A DNA stretch of 17,145 bases from Brevibacillus sp. (GTDB lineage Bacteria; Bacillota; Bacilli; Brevibacillales; Brevibacillaceae). The number at the start of each line of letters is the position of its first letter. Positions within the stretch are counted from its first letter, which is position 1. Under the pieces are notes generated by a model, which was given only the letters and a program-made list of their open reading frames with translations, ran no database searches and was not told where the DNA came from. Made by a program: the position numbers and the translations under genes. The stretch covers positions 1 through 17,145 of the forward strand of contig JARDZO010000102.1 in assembly GCA_029240815.1 (NCBI GenBank). Direction: 5' to 3'. Below are positions 6,807 through 14,120 of the stretch, piece after piece.

Positions 6807-7994
6807 CTATCTATTATTTTTTGGCAGACGGATTTTCGTCGTTTCCTTGCTCAAAAAGAGAACGGTTTCTCCCATCTTCAAACGATGAGATCCTTTTACG
6901 AGAAAGGAGGTATCCGGCCCGATCCGTTTGGTCAGCAGGCGATGCAGCCTCTCCTTCGTCCGGCAGTGAACCACCCGATTCGCAGGAAATCCGGATCGTA
7001 TGGCTGCCCGTGCGATATGGCGAGCGCTCGTTCCCAGCGTATACAGATAATCCACATTCTTTTGGCTCAAATATCGCCCGACATCTTCGTGTCCTTTCAC
7101 GTCGTATTCACCCATCTCCAACATCGTAGCCAGAACAGCTACTTTCGTCCCACTCCCAACCTGACAGAGCACATCTATCGCAGCTTTGGCAGCATCCGGA
7201 TTGGAACTGTAGGTATCGTCTAAGATCTGGACATCATTTGCGAACCGATAGCGAGTAAGCCTTTTTCGCTGCGGACGGAAGGTGCTCAAACCATCTCGGA
7301 TCACTTGTACGGAAAACCCCAATGAATGAGTCACAGCGATAGCAAACAAGGCATTATAAATATTATGCTCCCCTAGTGTCGGCAGGTAAAAATCCTCTTG
7401 TGTCCCGCCTACCAAACATGAAAAGCGGATTCCCCGATCATCGATTCGAATATTCGTTGCGCGATAATCCGCCTCTTGATCCATCCCTACAGTAATAAAT
7501 GTACCTGCGAATGACCCTGCATACGGCTGCTTGCTCATTTCACGAGAATAAGGGCAGTCCTGATTGAGAAATACCGTTCCAGTCGGATTCATGTAGCGGA
7601 TGAGCTCTGATTTTGCCTTGGCAATCCCGCTGATCTTCCCGCCAAAATTGCCGATATGTGCAGTACCAATATTCGTAATGACGCCAATGGATGGTTGAAT
7701 CATTTCACAATGCCTCTTGATATGACCACTGCCCAAGATCCCGTATTCGAGAACAACGGCTTTATGCCCTTCTGTAATACGCCTGGCGTGCGCGCGGGTA
7801 TTTCCTAAAAAGTTTTTGTTATACTGCGATTTATAGATGTTCCATCGCTTGCTCAGAATGGAGGAAATCATTTCTTTTGTCGTCGTCTTACCCGCACTTC
7901 CCGTCACCGCGATCACGGGCTTTTGGAGAATGAGTGTCTTCATAGGTGGCACTTTCGCTTTTGTCTTGGCTTTCCTTTTTCCTATACGTTTCAA
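6807..7994 (-). CDS. MurF-like Mur ligase lacking the N-terminal domain
   Basis: A 395-residue ATP-dependent amide ligase of the Mur family. The P-loop VTGSAGKTTTK is at 30-40, NIGTAH at 108-113, the Lys expected to be carbamylated at 128 (AKAKSE), GEHNIYNALFAIA at 208-220, DDTYSSNPDA at 259-268, MLEMGE at 291-296 and KGSHRLKMG at 367-375. These are MurF-type signatures. Ordinary MurF has about 450 residues, with its P-loop near residue 105-110; here only a short, very basic leader precedes it, so the UDP-substrate domain is missing. The start is TTG 7994, preceded by GAGGGGG; ATG at codon 18 is an alternative without a good ribosome site. It is divergent from a CapA-family gene. It is probably not the essential MurF; it may ligate an amino acid or peptide to another carrier, as CapB/PgsB does in polyglutamate synthesis. 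Confidence 0.85.
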   Translation of the reverse strand: MKRIGKRKAKTKAKVPPMKTLILQKPVIAVTGSAGKTTTKEMISSILSKRWNIYKSQYNKNFLGNTRAHARRITEGHKAVVLEYGILGSGHIKRHCEMIQPSIGVITNIGTAHIGNFGGKISGIAKAKSELIRYMNPTGTVFLNQDCPYSREMSKQPYAGSFAGTFITVGMDQEADYRATNIRIDDRGIRFSCLVGGTQEDFYLPTLGEHNIYNALFAIAVTHSLGFSVQVIRDGLSTFRPQRKRLTRYRFANDVQILDDTYSSNPDAAKAAIDVLCQVGSGTKVAVLATMLEMGEYDVKGHEDVGRYLSQKNVDYLYTLGTSARHIARAAIRSGFPANRVVHCRTKERLHRLLTKRIGPDTSFLVKGSHRLKMGETVLFLSKETTKIRLPKNNR

Positions 7995-8152
7995 TGAAAA
8001 TTTCCCCCTCTACACTGTCCTCACCATTGGCTTGGATATTGTATGAGAAAGAGAGACAGCCTGTTTGGACCTTTATCTATGAAAACGCTCCGCTCTTATC
8101 CAAAACAAGCAGACCAGTCCCCGAATAGAGTAGAAAAAGAGGGGGGAAGCCT

Positions 8153-9208
8153 ATGAATCACAGAGCTACGATTGCCGCGGTAGGCGATATTCTGATGTGG
8201 AGGGAACAGGTTGAGTCTGCGAAAATACCTGGGACGGAGCATTATTCCTTTGCTGACATGTTCGCTCCTGTAGCTTCCATCTTGCAGGGTGCAGATTTGA
8301 CAATCGGCAATTTGGAAACGACCTTCTCCGGCAGGACTCAACCCTATCAAATTGGGTCCGCTCGCACAGGCTATCCCCGGTTTAACTGTCCAGATGAGCT
8401 TGCGCGTGATTTACGGCATGTAGGATTTGATGTACTGACGACCGTCAACAATCACTGTCTAGACGGTGGGTCCCATGGTCTGCTCCGTACGCTTGATCTA
8501 CTAGATCAGCATCAGATCGCACATACGGGGACATACCGTAATCAACAAGAAGCATCGTCCTTTCTCATCCGGGAGGTAAAAGGCATCCAAATCGGCATAC
8601 TGGCGTATACCTATGGAACCAACAAGCAAAAAATTCCGGAAGACTCGCCATGGCTCGTCAATCTGCTCGATCAAGCTGTCATCGAACAGGACATCTCCCG
8701 GCTGCGTCCACAGGTCGACTTATTGATCGTCTCCCTTCACTTTGGTGTAGAATTCCGCTTTACCCCGACGCAAAAGCAACGCATTCTCGCCCAGAGCCTA
8801 TTGGACCGTGGAGCTGATGTCATACTCGGCGCACATCCTCATGTTCTTCAGCCTGTGGTTACACCGATCATTGCGGCACCCTTTGGCAAGAAGAAACGCA
8901 CACTCGTAGCTTATTCGTTAGGAAATTTCACATCAGAGAAAATGCTGACGTTTGATCAGTCGCAATGTGGTGTCATTTTGCGGTTTACCGTGGAAAAGGA
9001 TGAAATAGGGCAGACAACGATTACCGACATCAACGTCATCCCTACTTATTCTCAACGTTTTTTCTCAGGCGGGCGACCCAAGTTTCGTGTCATCCCGATG
9101 AGAGCCTATTTGAAACGGCCAGACAAGCACTTGACACTTCGCGGTCGCAGGAAATTACAGCAACTCTGGAACCGCGCGACTCAGATCATCGGAAGGCGTT
9201 TTTTGTAA
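8153..9208 (+). CDS. CapA-family (PGA_cap) metallophosphoesterase-like protein
   Basis: A 351-residue protein of the CapA/PgsA family, linked in Bacillus to poly-gamma-glutamate synthesis or export and related in fold to calcineurin-like phosphoesterases. Motifs in order: GD (11-12), NLETT (53-57), NNHCLDGG (99-106), LHFGVE with His196, GADVILGAHPHV with His228 and His230, then YSLGNF. Classical CapA and PgsA carry an N-terminal membrane anchor; here the metal-site strand begins at residue 5, so the protein appears cytoplasmic. AGAGGGGGGA precedes ATG 8153. The C-terminal 60 residues are Arg/Lys-rich (RRKLQQLWNRATQIIGRRFL). The MurF-like gene diverges from the same 158-base gap, and both have unusual G-rich ribosome sites, which hints at joint function; no pgsB or pgsC gene is nearby. 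Confidence 0.87.
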   Translation: MNHRATIAAVGDILMWREQVESAKIPGTEHYSFADMFAPVASILQGADLTIGNLETTFSGRTQPYQIGSARTGYPRFNCPDELARDLRHVGFDVLTTVNNHCLDGGSHGLLRTLDLLDQHQIAHTGTYRNQQEASSFLIREVKGIQIGILAYTYGTNKQKIPEDSPWLVNLLDQAVIEQDISRLRPQVDLLIVSLHFGVEFRFTPTQKQRILAQSLLDRGADVILGAHPHVLQPVVTPIIAAPFGKKKRTLVAYSLGNFTSEKMLTFDQSQCGVILRFTVEKDEIGQTTITDINVIPTYSQRFFSGGRPKFRVIPMRAYLKRPDKHLTLRGRRKLQQLWNRATQIIGRRFL

Positions 9209-9222
9209 GAAGTCAACTCCAT

Positions 9223-9260
9223 AAGAAAAGGGGCGTGTATCCGCGCACTCCTTTTCTTTC
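9223..9260 (+). terminator. Terminator of the CapA-family gene
   Basis: AGAAAAGG (9224-9231) pairs with CCTTTTCT (9250-9257), extended by an imperfect GGCGTG/CGCACT stem, with a T-rich tail. The A-rich 5' side may let it also stop ybaK from the other strand, for which no other terminator is visible. Confidence 0.6.
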
Positions 9261-9310
9261 CTACATACCGCTCCCCCCAAAATGCTACATACCAGTTCAG
9301 TTTCCTTCAC

Positions 9311-9787
9311 TTAAGTCGCTACGTCCGCGAACGAAGCCTTCGTCGCCTTTGCCAAATTTGCGATAGGGAGCTCAATTTGCACGCCGATTTTCCCTCCACT
9401 TACAATGATCACGTCTAATGATTGGGCACTCTCATCGATGACTGTCGGGTACATTTTTTTCATCCCAATTGGCGAACAGCCCCCGCGAATATATCCTGAC
9501 ACTGCCGTGATGTCTTTGACTGGAATCATCTCCACTTTCTTTTCATTCACGGCTTTCGCAGCTTTCTTCAAATCAAGTTCTGCTTCAACCGGAATCACAA
9601 AGACGTAGTATGCCTTGCTAGCCCCTTGGGAAACCAACGTCTTGTAGACAACGCCTTTTTCCCTTCCAATTTTTTGAGCGACCGAGACGCCATCGATTTT
9701 GCCGTCATCTGTCGTATATGTCAGCATCGTGTAATCCATTTTTTCTTTGTCCAGTATGCGCATTGCGTTTGTTTTTCCTTGTTTCAT
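9311..9787 (-). CDS. ybaK: Cys-tRNA(Pro)/Cys-tRNA(Cys) deacylase YbaK (EbsC family)
   Basis: A 158-residue cytoplasmic trans-editing enzyme that hydrolyses cysteine wrongly attached to tRNA-Pro. The family signatures are VVYKTLV with Lys49, matching the essential Lys of YbaK, VIPVEAELDLKK (65-75), and YIRGGCSPIGMKK (99-111), followed by DESAQSLDVIIVSGGKIGVQIEL. The length matches the family's usual 155-160 residues. AGGAGA lies 6 bases before the ATG. That ribosome site is inside the tail of the serine-hydrolase remnant, whose stop is only two bases before this ATG, so ybaK now depends on sequence left over from the broken gene. Its original promoter is not obvious. Confidence 0.93.
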   Translation of the reverse strand: MKQGKTNAMRILDKEKMDYTMLTYTTDDGKIDGVSVAQKIGREKGVVYKTLVSQGASKAYYVFVIPVEAELDLKKAAKAVNEKKVEMIPVKDITAVSGYIRGGCSPIGMKKMYPTVIDESAQSLDVIIVSGGKIGVQIELPIANLAKATKASFADVAT

Positions 9788-9789
9788 TG

Positions 9790-10092
9790 TTATCTCCTCT
9801 CCCCGGGGTGATTTAGCAGTTTGGCGAATGGTATTGGTGAGAACGAATGAGTTAACCCCATAGGAGCTAGGACAAGCTGATCCATTACAGCAGAGAAAGA
9901 GTCACCTGTCGCATCTTCAATTACCTGTTCGATTAAGCAGTATCCTGCGTCTGAATAAGAAAACTGAGTGTCCGGTTCATAGGAGACCTGTAGAGGAACA
10001 GGATTGTATCGGGCTTGTCCCGTTAATAGTTCTATTCGTGTAGGAAGGGAGTCTCCCGGTTCGTAGCAGTCAAAGCTTCCTTCTCCACCGAT
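9790..10092 (-). pseudogene. Remnant of a beta-lactamase-family serine hydrolase
   Basis: About 100 codons on the minus strand read without interruption from just after a TAG (10093-10095) to TAA 9790-9792. No start codon with a ribosome site exists. The reading includes GSFDCYEPGDS, LLTGQARYNPVPLQVSYEP, YSDAGYCLIEQVIEDATG, and LAPMGLTHSF, which is clearly the middle part of a class C beta-lactamase / penicillin-binding serine hydrolase (the YSD here is at the family's YxN position). The SxxK nucleophile region and everything after the PMGLTHS turn are missing; full-length members have 330 or more residues. It is therefore a gene decayed by deletions at both ends. Because it has no in-frame start, it is easy to miss by start-to-stop ORF searches. 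Confidence 0.85.
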
Positions 10093-10120
10093 CTAATGGT
10101 AATGATATCCAAAACACAAG

Positions 10121-10155
10121 AAAAAAGGTACACATTCTTCACGAGAATGCCTACC
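10121..10155 (-). terminator. Terminator of the YfmJ-like oxidoreductase gene
   Basis: On the minus strand GGTAGGCATTCT pairs with AGAATGTGTACC (one mismatch, one G-U) around loop CGTGA, followed by TTTTTT. It starts 27 bases after the stop. Confidence 0.8.
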
Positions 10156-10182
10156 CTCTCACTATCGTTTCGTTAGACTATT

Positions 10183-11190
10183 TTACTTGACTCGGACCAA
10201 TTGTTTTCCCAGATTTTCTCCGGTAAACAGCCCGAGAAATGCATTCACTGTGTGTTCAAACCCATCAACAATCTGCTCACTATACTTCAGTCGCCCTTCT
10301 TTCACCCACTCGGCTAATTGAACAGCCCCCTCGTCAAATCGCTGGGAGTAATCACTGACGACAAACCCTTTCATCAATGAGCTCGTTATCAGTAACTGCG
10401 ATTGCATGCGCGGACCGATGTCCGGCTTGGTCATGTTGTACAGAGCGATTTGACCGCAAACAGGGATCCGCGCATGCTTGTTCAACAGGAACATGACATC
10501 GTCAGAAATCTCTCCACCCACATTATCGAAATACACATCGACGCCATTCGGGCATGCTTTTGCTAATGCTGCCCTGCGATCAGGTGCCTTGTAGTTAATC
10601 GCCGCATCAAACCCCAGTTCTTCGAGCAAATAACGAATTTTGTCATCTGAGCCCGCGATTCCAACCACCCGGCATCCTTTGATTTTGGCAATCTGGCCTA
10701 CTACCGTTCCTACTGCCCCTGCTGCTCCTGAAACTACAACCGTTTCCCCTGCTTTTGGCTGACCGATGTCGAGCAGTCCGAAATAGGCAGTGAGTCCTGT
10801 CATCCCCAAAATTCCAAGCGCAGTCGTGATTGGTGCGAGCTGTTCGTCTACTTTTCGCAGTTGAGCTGCCTTTGCTACGGCATGAGTCTGCCATCCGAGA
10901 TTGCCAACAACGATATCTCCCACCTGGAATTCATCCGCTCGTGACAGGATCACCTCGCCGACTGCTCCACCCAAAATTACCTTTCCCAGCTCATACGGCG
11001 GCACGTAGGACTTGCGATCATTCATTCTTCCTCTCATATAAGGATCTACAGACAGGTACAAGGCACGAATGAGCACCTCATCTATTCCCGGTTGGGGTAA
11101 TGGCCCTTCCTCAAACCGAAAATCCTCGATAGTAGGCATACCAACGGGCCGTTTTGCCAAAATAATTCGTTTGCTAGAGTCCTGCGCCAT
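10183..11190 (-). CDS. NADP-dependent medium-chain oxidoreductase (YfmJ/CurA-like)
   Basis: A 335-residue zinc-free medium-chain dehydrogenase/reductase of the leukotriene B4 12-hydroxydehydrogenase type, which uses NADPH to reduce the C=C bond of enones and similar electrophiles. Evidence: RPVGMPT near the start, LSVDPYMRGRM (47-57), the nucleotide-binding loop SGAAGAVG (154-161), GIAGSDDK, AINYKAP, YFDNVGGE and a C-terminal ENLGKQLVRV. The zinc ligands of alcohol dehydrogenases are absent. B. subtilis YfmJ is the nearest named homolog I expect. AGGAG lies 9 bases before ATG 11190. The 208-base gap to the divergent GNAT gene has three TTGTAACT half-sites; the one at 11246-11253 overlaps a TACAAT that could be this gene's -10, so an electrophile- or redox-responsive repressor is plausible. 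Confidence 0.9.
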   Translation of the reverse strand: MAQDSSKRIILAKRPVGMPTIEDFRFEEGPLPQPGIDEVLIRALYLSVDPYMRGRMNDRKSYVPPYELGKVILGGAVGEVILSRADEFQVGDIVVGNLGWQTHAVAKAAQLRKVDEQLAPITTALGILGMTGLTAYFGLLDIGQPKAGETVVVSGAAGAVGTVVGQIAKIKGCRVVGIAGSDDKIRYLLEELGFDAAINYKAPDRRAALAKACPNGVDVYFDNVGGEISDDVMFLLNKHARIPVCGQIALYNMTKPDIGPRMQSQLLITSSLMKGFVVSDYSQRFDEGAVQLAEWVKEGRLKYSEQIVDGFEHTVNAFLGLFTGENLGKQLVRVK

Positions 11191-11245
11191 TCTTCATTTC
11201 TCCTTTCGTGACTAAGACTTATTCACTCCCCATATTCTTCCCTTA

Positions 11246-11333
11246 TTGTAACTGGAAAGAACGAGATTGACTGGAATGATTTTTCTCTATAAAATGACCT
11301 TGTAACTACCAAAATAAAATTTGTGAGTTACAA
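11246..11333. promoter_or_regulatory. Three TTGTAACT half-sites between divergent genes (candidate operator)
   Basis: TTGTAACT occurs at 11246-11253 and 11300-11307, and its exact inverse AGTTACAA at 11326-11333. The last two make a perfect 8-bp inverted pair with an 18-base spacer. They flank the GNAT promoter: one copy upstream of its -35, one just after its -10. This is the layout of a repressor operator; the regulator is not in the window. Confidence 0.6.
11267..11295 (+). promoter_or_regulatory. SigA promoter of the GNAT gene
   Basis: TTGACT (11267-11272), a 17-base spacer and TAAAAT (11290-11295), about 100 bases upstream of the start codon. Confidence 0.7.
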
Positions 11334-11398
11334 ATGATTGAAAGGGGGGACTCTCATGCTGTTTTGCCCAAGCATCACACAAAAGGAGAGATTAAAGG

Positions 11399-12364
11399 AT
11401 GTTTACAGTTCGCCCCATCTTAATGCATGAGATCCATGTATTTGCAGCAGTCACCACCCCCACCCATCGACAATCGTCTATCATTGAATACCTCCAGCAA
11501 ATGTTTACAAAAGGTGCCATGCGTCCAGAATGGTGCTTTCTTTTGGAGAGGGAAGGGGAAGGGATCGGACGTGTCGCTTTTTGGACGCTCCCCGGAAAAA
11601 ATAGACCTTCTGATATCGTGCTGCTGGAACTTCCTTGGGGGGATGAGAACTGCTCGGAGCTCGCTGAGATTCTGTGGCAGCATCTCATGGTGACTTGCCA
11701 GCAAGCGGGTGTCGATCAGCTCGGCTATGTTCTGGACTCTCCCGCAATGGCGCCACAATGGCAGGACCACGGAGAACAGCGACAAAAGATTTTGAACAAA
11801 CTCGGATTTCAATTACAAAGGGAAACATCGCGGTTTGAGTGGAAGACCGATCCCAGTGTCACCCCTCTTCCCAGCGTTTTGGCAAGCATGGATGAACGTA
11901 TCATTTATCGTAGCCTGTCTGAGGTCGGTGAAACTGCTTTTATTGACGCGATCATGCGCGGCTCTGCGTCTACCCTGGATCGTCTGATTGCCCAAGAGCG
12001 TGCTGAGCATGGTCCCCTATCGCAAGCCCAAGAGATCTATCAAGATTTGCAAAGCATGTCATATGAACCTGACTGGTGGGAGCTTGCCTATACACCAGAT
12101 GATCAATTAATGGGATTCATCATCCCTGCAAAAGGTCCCACTTTTGCGACGATTGGCTACATTGGTGTGCTTCCCGAATACAGAGGACGCGGGTATGTCG
12201 ACTTGCTGTTGAACCGGGGATTGTCCACACTCGTTCAAGCTGGCGAAACGTTTATTCGCACGGACACCGATATACGCAATCAGCCGATGGCGAACTCCTT
12301 TTTGCGAGCTGGCTTCCACCTATTTGCACAGCGCAGCGAATATCGTTTTAGTAACTTTGGCTAA
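11399..12364 (+). CDS. Two-domain GNAT acetyltransferase
   Basis: A 321-residue cytoplasmic protein. The C-terminal half (about 165-321) is a GNAT acetyltransferase: DQLMGFIIPA forms beta strand 4, and GYIGVLPEYRGRGY (253-266) is motif A with the acetyl-CoA pyrophosphate loop RGRGY. The N-terminal half (1-150) has a GNAT-like outline (GEGIGRVAFW, then ILNKLGFQLQRETSRFEW as in the family's last strands) but no clear CoA loop, so it is probably a degenerate duplicate. Tandem GNAT proteins of this length include mycothiol-synthase-like enzymes; the substrate here is unknown. AAGGAGAG lies 8 bases before the ATG. It is divergent from the YfmJ-like gene and converges on carD. Confidence 0.85.
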   Translation: MFTVRPILMHEIHVFAAVTTPTHRQSSIIEYLQQMFTKGAMRPEWCFLLEREGEGIGRVAFWTLPGKNRPSDIVLLELPWGDENCSELAEILWQHLMVTCQQAGVDQLGYVLDSPAMAPQWQDHGEQRQKILNKLGFQLQRETSRFEWKTDPSVTPLPSVLASMDERIIYRSLSEVGETAFIDAIMRGSASTLDRLIAQERAEHGPLSQAQEIYQDLQSMSYEPDWWELAYTPDDQLMGFIIPAKGPTFATIGYIGVLPEYRGRGYVDLLLNRGLSTLVQAGETFIRTDTDIRNQPMANSFLRAGFHLFAQRSEYRFSNFG

Positions 12365-12369
12365 AAAGC

Positions 12370-12403
12370 AAAAAAGGGTGCGATTGTTTATGCAATCACA
12401 CCC
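12370..12403 (-). terminator. Terminator of the CarD-family gene
   Basis: On the minus strand GGGTGTGATTG pairs with CAATCGCACCC (one mismatch), followed by TTTTTTGCTTTTT. It immediately follows the GNAT stop codon on plus, where the T-run is missing, so it works mainly leftward. Confidence 0.8.
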
Positions 12404-12463
12404 TGCCCTTATTCATGAAGTTATAAAGTTCATCTGTAAACACATGCTGTCTGCCTATGTCTA

Positions 12464-12964
12464 TTACGGAGCCACATTGACAGCTTCTTTGGAAATAATC
12501 TGTCTCAACAGCCCAGTCGCTTCTTCACGATCCAGCTCTCGCACGAGTTCGATTTCGCTAATCAAGTTTAACATCGCATTGTCCAACATGATTCGATCGC
12601 TCGTTCCCAGCACCTTGTTTCTGCTAATGAATTGTAAATCGCGAACCACTTCTGCCCCTGTGTAAATATCGCCGCTTTTCAACTTCTCTGTGTTCATTTT
12701 TAAGCGTTGCGCTGAGTTTACCGACAGGTCTGGTTCCCTCTCATGGAAAGCAGCAAATACTTGTTCCAATGTCTGTCCATCTACAATACTGCGAATTCCC
12801 AGAGCGGACATTTTTTCAACAGGAACCATGATGTCGAGCTCTTTCAACAACATGTGCAACACAAAATAGAGATGCTTTTCCCCGAGAAACTCTTTTTCCT
12901 CCATGGCTTCAATGATGCCTGCACCATGCATAGGATAAAAAATCTTGTCTCCAACTTGAAACAT
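12464..12964 (-). CDS. CarD/CdnL-family transcription regulator
   Basis: A 166-residue cytoplasmic protein. Residues 1-60 are the CarD/CdnL/TRCF RNA-polymerase interaction domain, a Tudor-like barrel starting MFQVGDKIFYPMHGAGII, with VPVEKMSALGIR closing it. The remaining residues form a mostly helical domain (RLKMNTEKLKSGDIYTGAEVVRDL, then an acidic helix ELVRELDREEA) that in relatives contacts promoter DNA and stabilises open complexes. B. subtilis YdeB is the nearest named relative I expect. AAAGGAGGTG precedes the ATG. Two promoter candidates lie upstream in an AT-rich tract, in keeping with a well-expressed global regulator. Its neighbours are unrelated, and it has its own terminator. 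Confidence 0.93.
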   Translation of the reverse strand: MFQVGDKIFYPMHGAGIIEAMEEKEFLGEKHLYFVLHMLLKELDIMVPVEKMSALGIRSIVDGQTLEQVFAAFHEREPDLSVNSAQRLKMNTEKLKSGDIYTGAEVVRDLQFISRNKVLGTSDRIMLDNAMLNLISEIELVRELDREEATGLLRQIISKEAVNVAP

Positions 12965-12994
12965 ACGTCCACCTCCTTTACTTCTAACTCATTC

Positions 12995-13056
12995 ATTATA
13001 ACACACTTTCGAGAATAAAAATATTTATATTATCATAATAATTTATTTGAAGTCAA
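12995..13056 (-). promoter_or_regulatory. Tandem promoters of the CarD-family gene
   Basis: Proximal: extended -10 TGTTATAAT (TATAAT at 12995-13000 on minus) with a poor -35. Distal: TTGACT (13051-13056), an 18-base spacer and TAATAT (13027-13032), preceded by TG. The tract between is almost pure A/T, like an UP element. Confidence 0.65.
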
Positions 13057-13125
13057 TATTTTTCTTTGAATAATTTTACTAAAAGTGTATTGTTTCCCCT
13101 GCTCAGAAAACTAACCTGTTTCCCA

Positions 13126-13173
13126 AAGAAAAAGCCAGCTACGAACACGATAAAAACGTGCTGTAGTCTGGCT
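13126..13173 (-). terminator. Terminator of the SDR gene
   Basis: On the minus strand AGCCAGACTACAGCACG pairs imperfectly with CGTGTTCGTAGCTGGCT around an A/T loop, followed by TTTTCTTT. It begins 16 bases after the stop at 13189. Confidence 0.7.
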
Positions 13174-13188
13174 ATTTGTACATGTGAC

Positions 13189-13953
13189 TTACAGATGGGA
13201 CCCTCCACTTGCATCAATCAGTTGCCCTGTTACCCACCGACTATCGGACGATGCCAGAAAAGCTGCGATATCCGCTACGTCCTCCGGTTGCCCCCACCTT
13301 CCAAATGTGGAGAGGCTCGCAGCAAAATGCCGCCCATCAGGATCTTGCAAGGTTGCTGCGTTCATCTCCGTATCGATGATTCCCGGCAAGATCGCATTGA
13401 CAGTGATGTTACGCGGTCCGAGATGTTTCGCTAAATTAGTTGTTACGGTGTTGATCGCGCCCTTAGAGATACTGTAGCCAAACAGATTTGGAAACGCAAT
13501 CCTCGTGACAGCTGAGGATATATTGATGATCCTCCCTTCGTCTCTCATCCGAGGCAAAGCTTGCTGAATGAGAAAAACCGGAGCCTTTACATGGAGGTTC
13601 ATTACTTCGTCAAAAGACTCTTCCGTCGTCTCCTCGATCGTAGCAGACTGGCCGATCCCTGCGTTGTTCACCAAAATATCGAACTGCTTTCCACCCGTGA
13701 GCTCTTGAAGCAATCGATCCATCTCCTCAAATAAACCGTGGATACCTTGAATGGATAGTAAATCCGAGCCAATCCCAAATGCTGACCCGCCAGTGTTCTT
13801 TATTTCCCGAACGACCGCTTCTGCCTGCCCTCGGTTTTTTCCATAATGAACCGCGACCATTGCCCCTTCCTTTGCCAGACGTAACGCAATCCCCCGACCA
13901 ATTCCTCTGCTTGCTCCTGTCACGAGTGCAACCTTACCAGCTAACGTAGCCAT
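13189..13953 (-). CDS. Short-chain dehydrogenase/reductase (classical SDR)
   Basis: A 254-residue cytoplasmic oxidoreductase with a Rossmann fold. TGASRGIG (12-19) binds NAD(P), NNAG is at 96-99, the catalytic Ser is in INISSAVT (about 146), and YSISK holds Tyr160 and Lys164. The C-terminal GxxIDASGG pattern is typical of the FabG-like group. A basic RG after the Gly motif (Arg17) and HYGKN at the end of strand 2 lean towards NADPH, as in FabG and glucose dehydrogenase relatives. The frame is open to 13977, but GAGGAG at about 13962-13967 selects the ATG at 13953. Substrate is unknown; it is a single gene with its own terminator, divergent from the MBL-fold gene. Confidence 0.9.
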   Translation of the reverse strand: MATLAGKVALVTGASRGIGRGIALRLAKEGAMVAVHYGKNRGQAEAVVREIKNTGGSAFGIGSDLLSIQGIHGLFEEMDRLLQELTGGKQFDILVNNAGIGQSATIEETTEESFDEVMNLHVKAPVFLIQQALPRMRDEGRIINISSAVTRIAFPNLFGYSISKGAINTVTTNLAKHLGPRNITVNAILPGIIDTEMNAATLQDPDGRHFAASLSTFGRWGQPEDVADIAAFLASSDSRWVTGQLIDASGGSHL

Positions 13954-14120
13954 ATACTCATCTCCTCGTATTTTCATTCCTTACACATTCCGTTTTACCA
14001 CAGAGTGAATTTTGAAATGTTGCTCTCCCATTCGCTGGAAACTGTCGAGGAGAAAAGGATTTTGATACCCCCTTGGGGAAGTATTGGTCGGCAAATATGG
14101 AAATGGTGGAGGCGGCAGCG

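Noticed and set aside
14064..14084. ATACCCCC-TT-GGGG-AAGTAT before the MBL gene, reminiscent of CsoR/CstR operators
   Set aside because: Only a 4-base CCCC/GGGG core is symmetric; the outer ATAC/GTAT arms are out of register with it, and no CsoR-family gene is nearby.
14073..14120. Longer N-terminus of the MBL protein from TTG 14073 or ATG 14097
   Set aside because: No ribosome binding site fits these starts, whereas GGTGGAGG sits 8 bases before ATG 14121.
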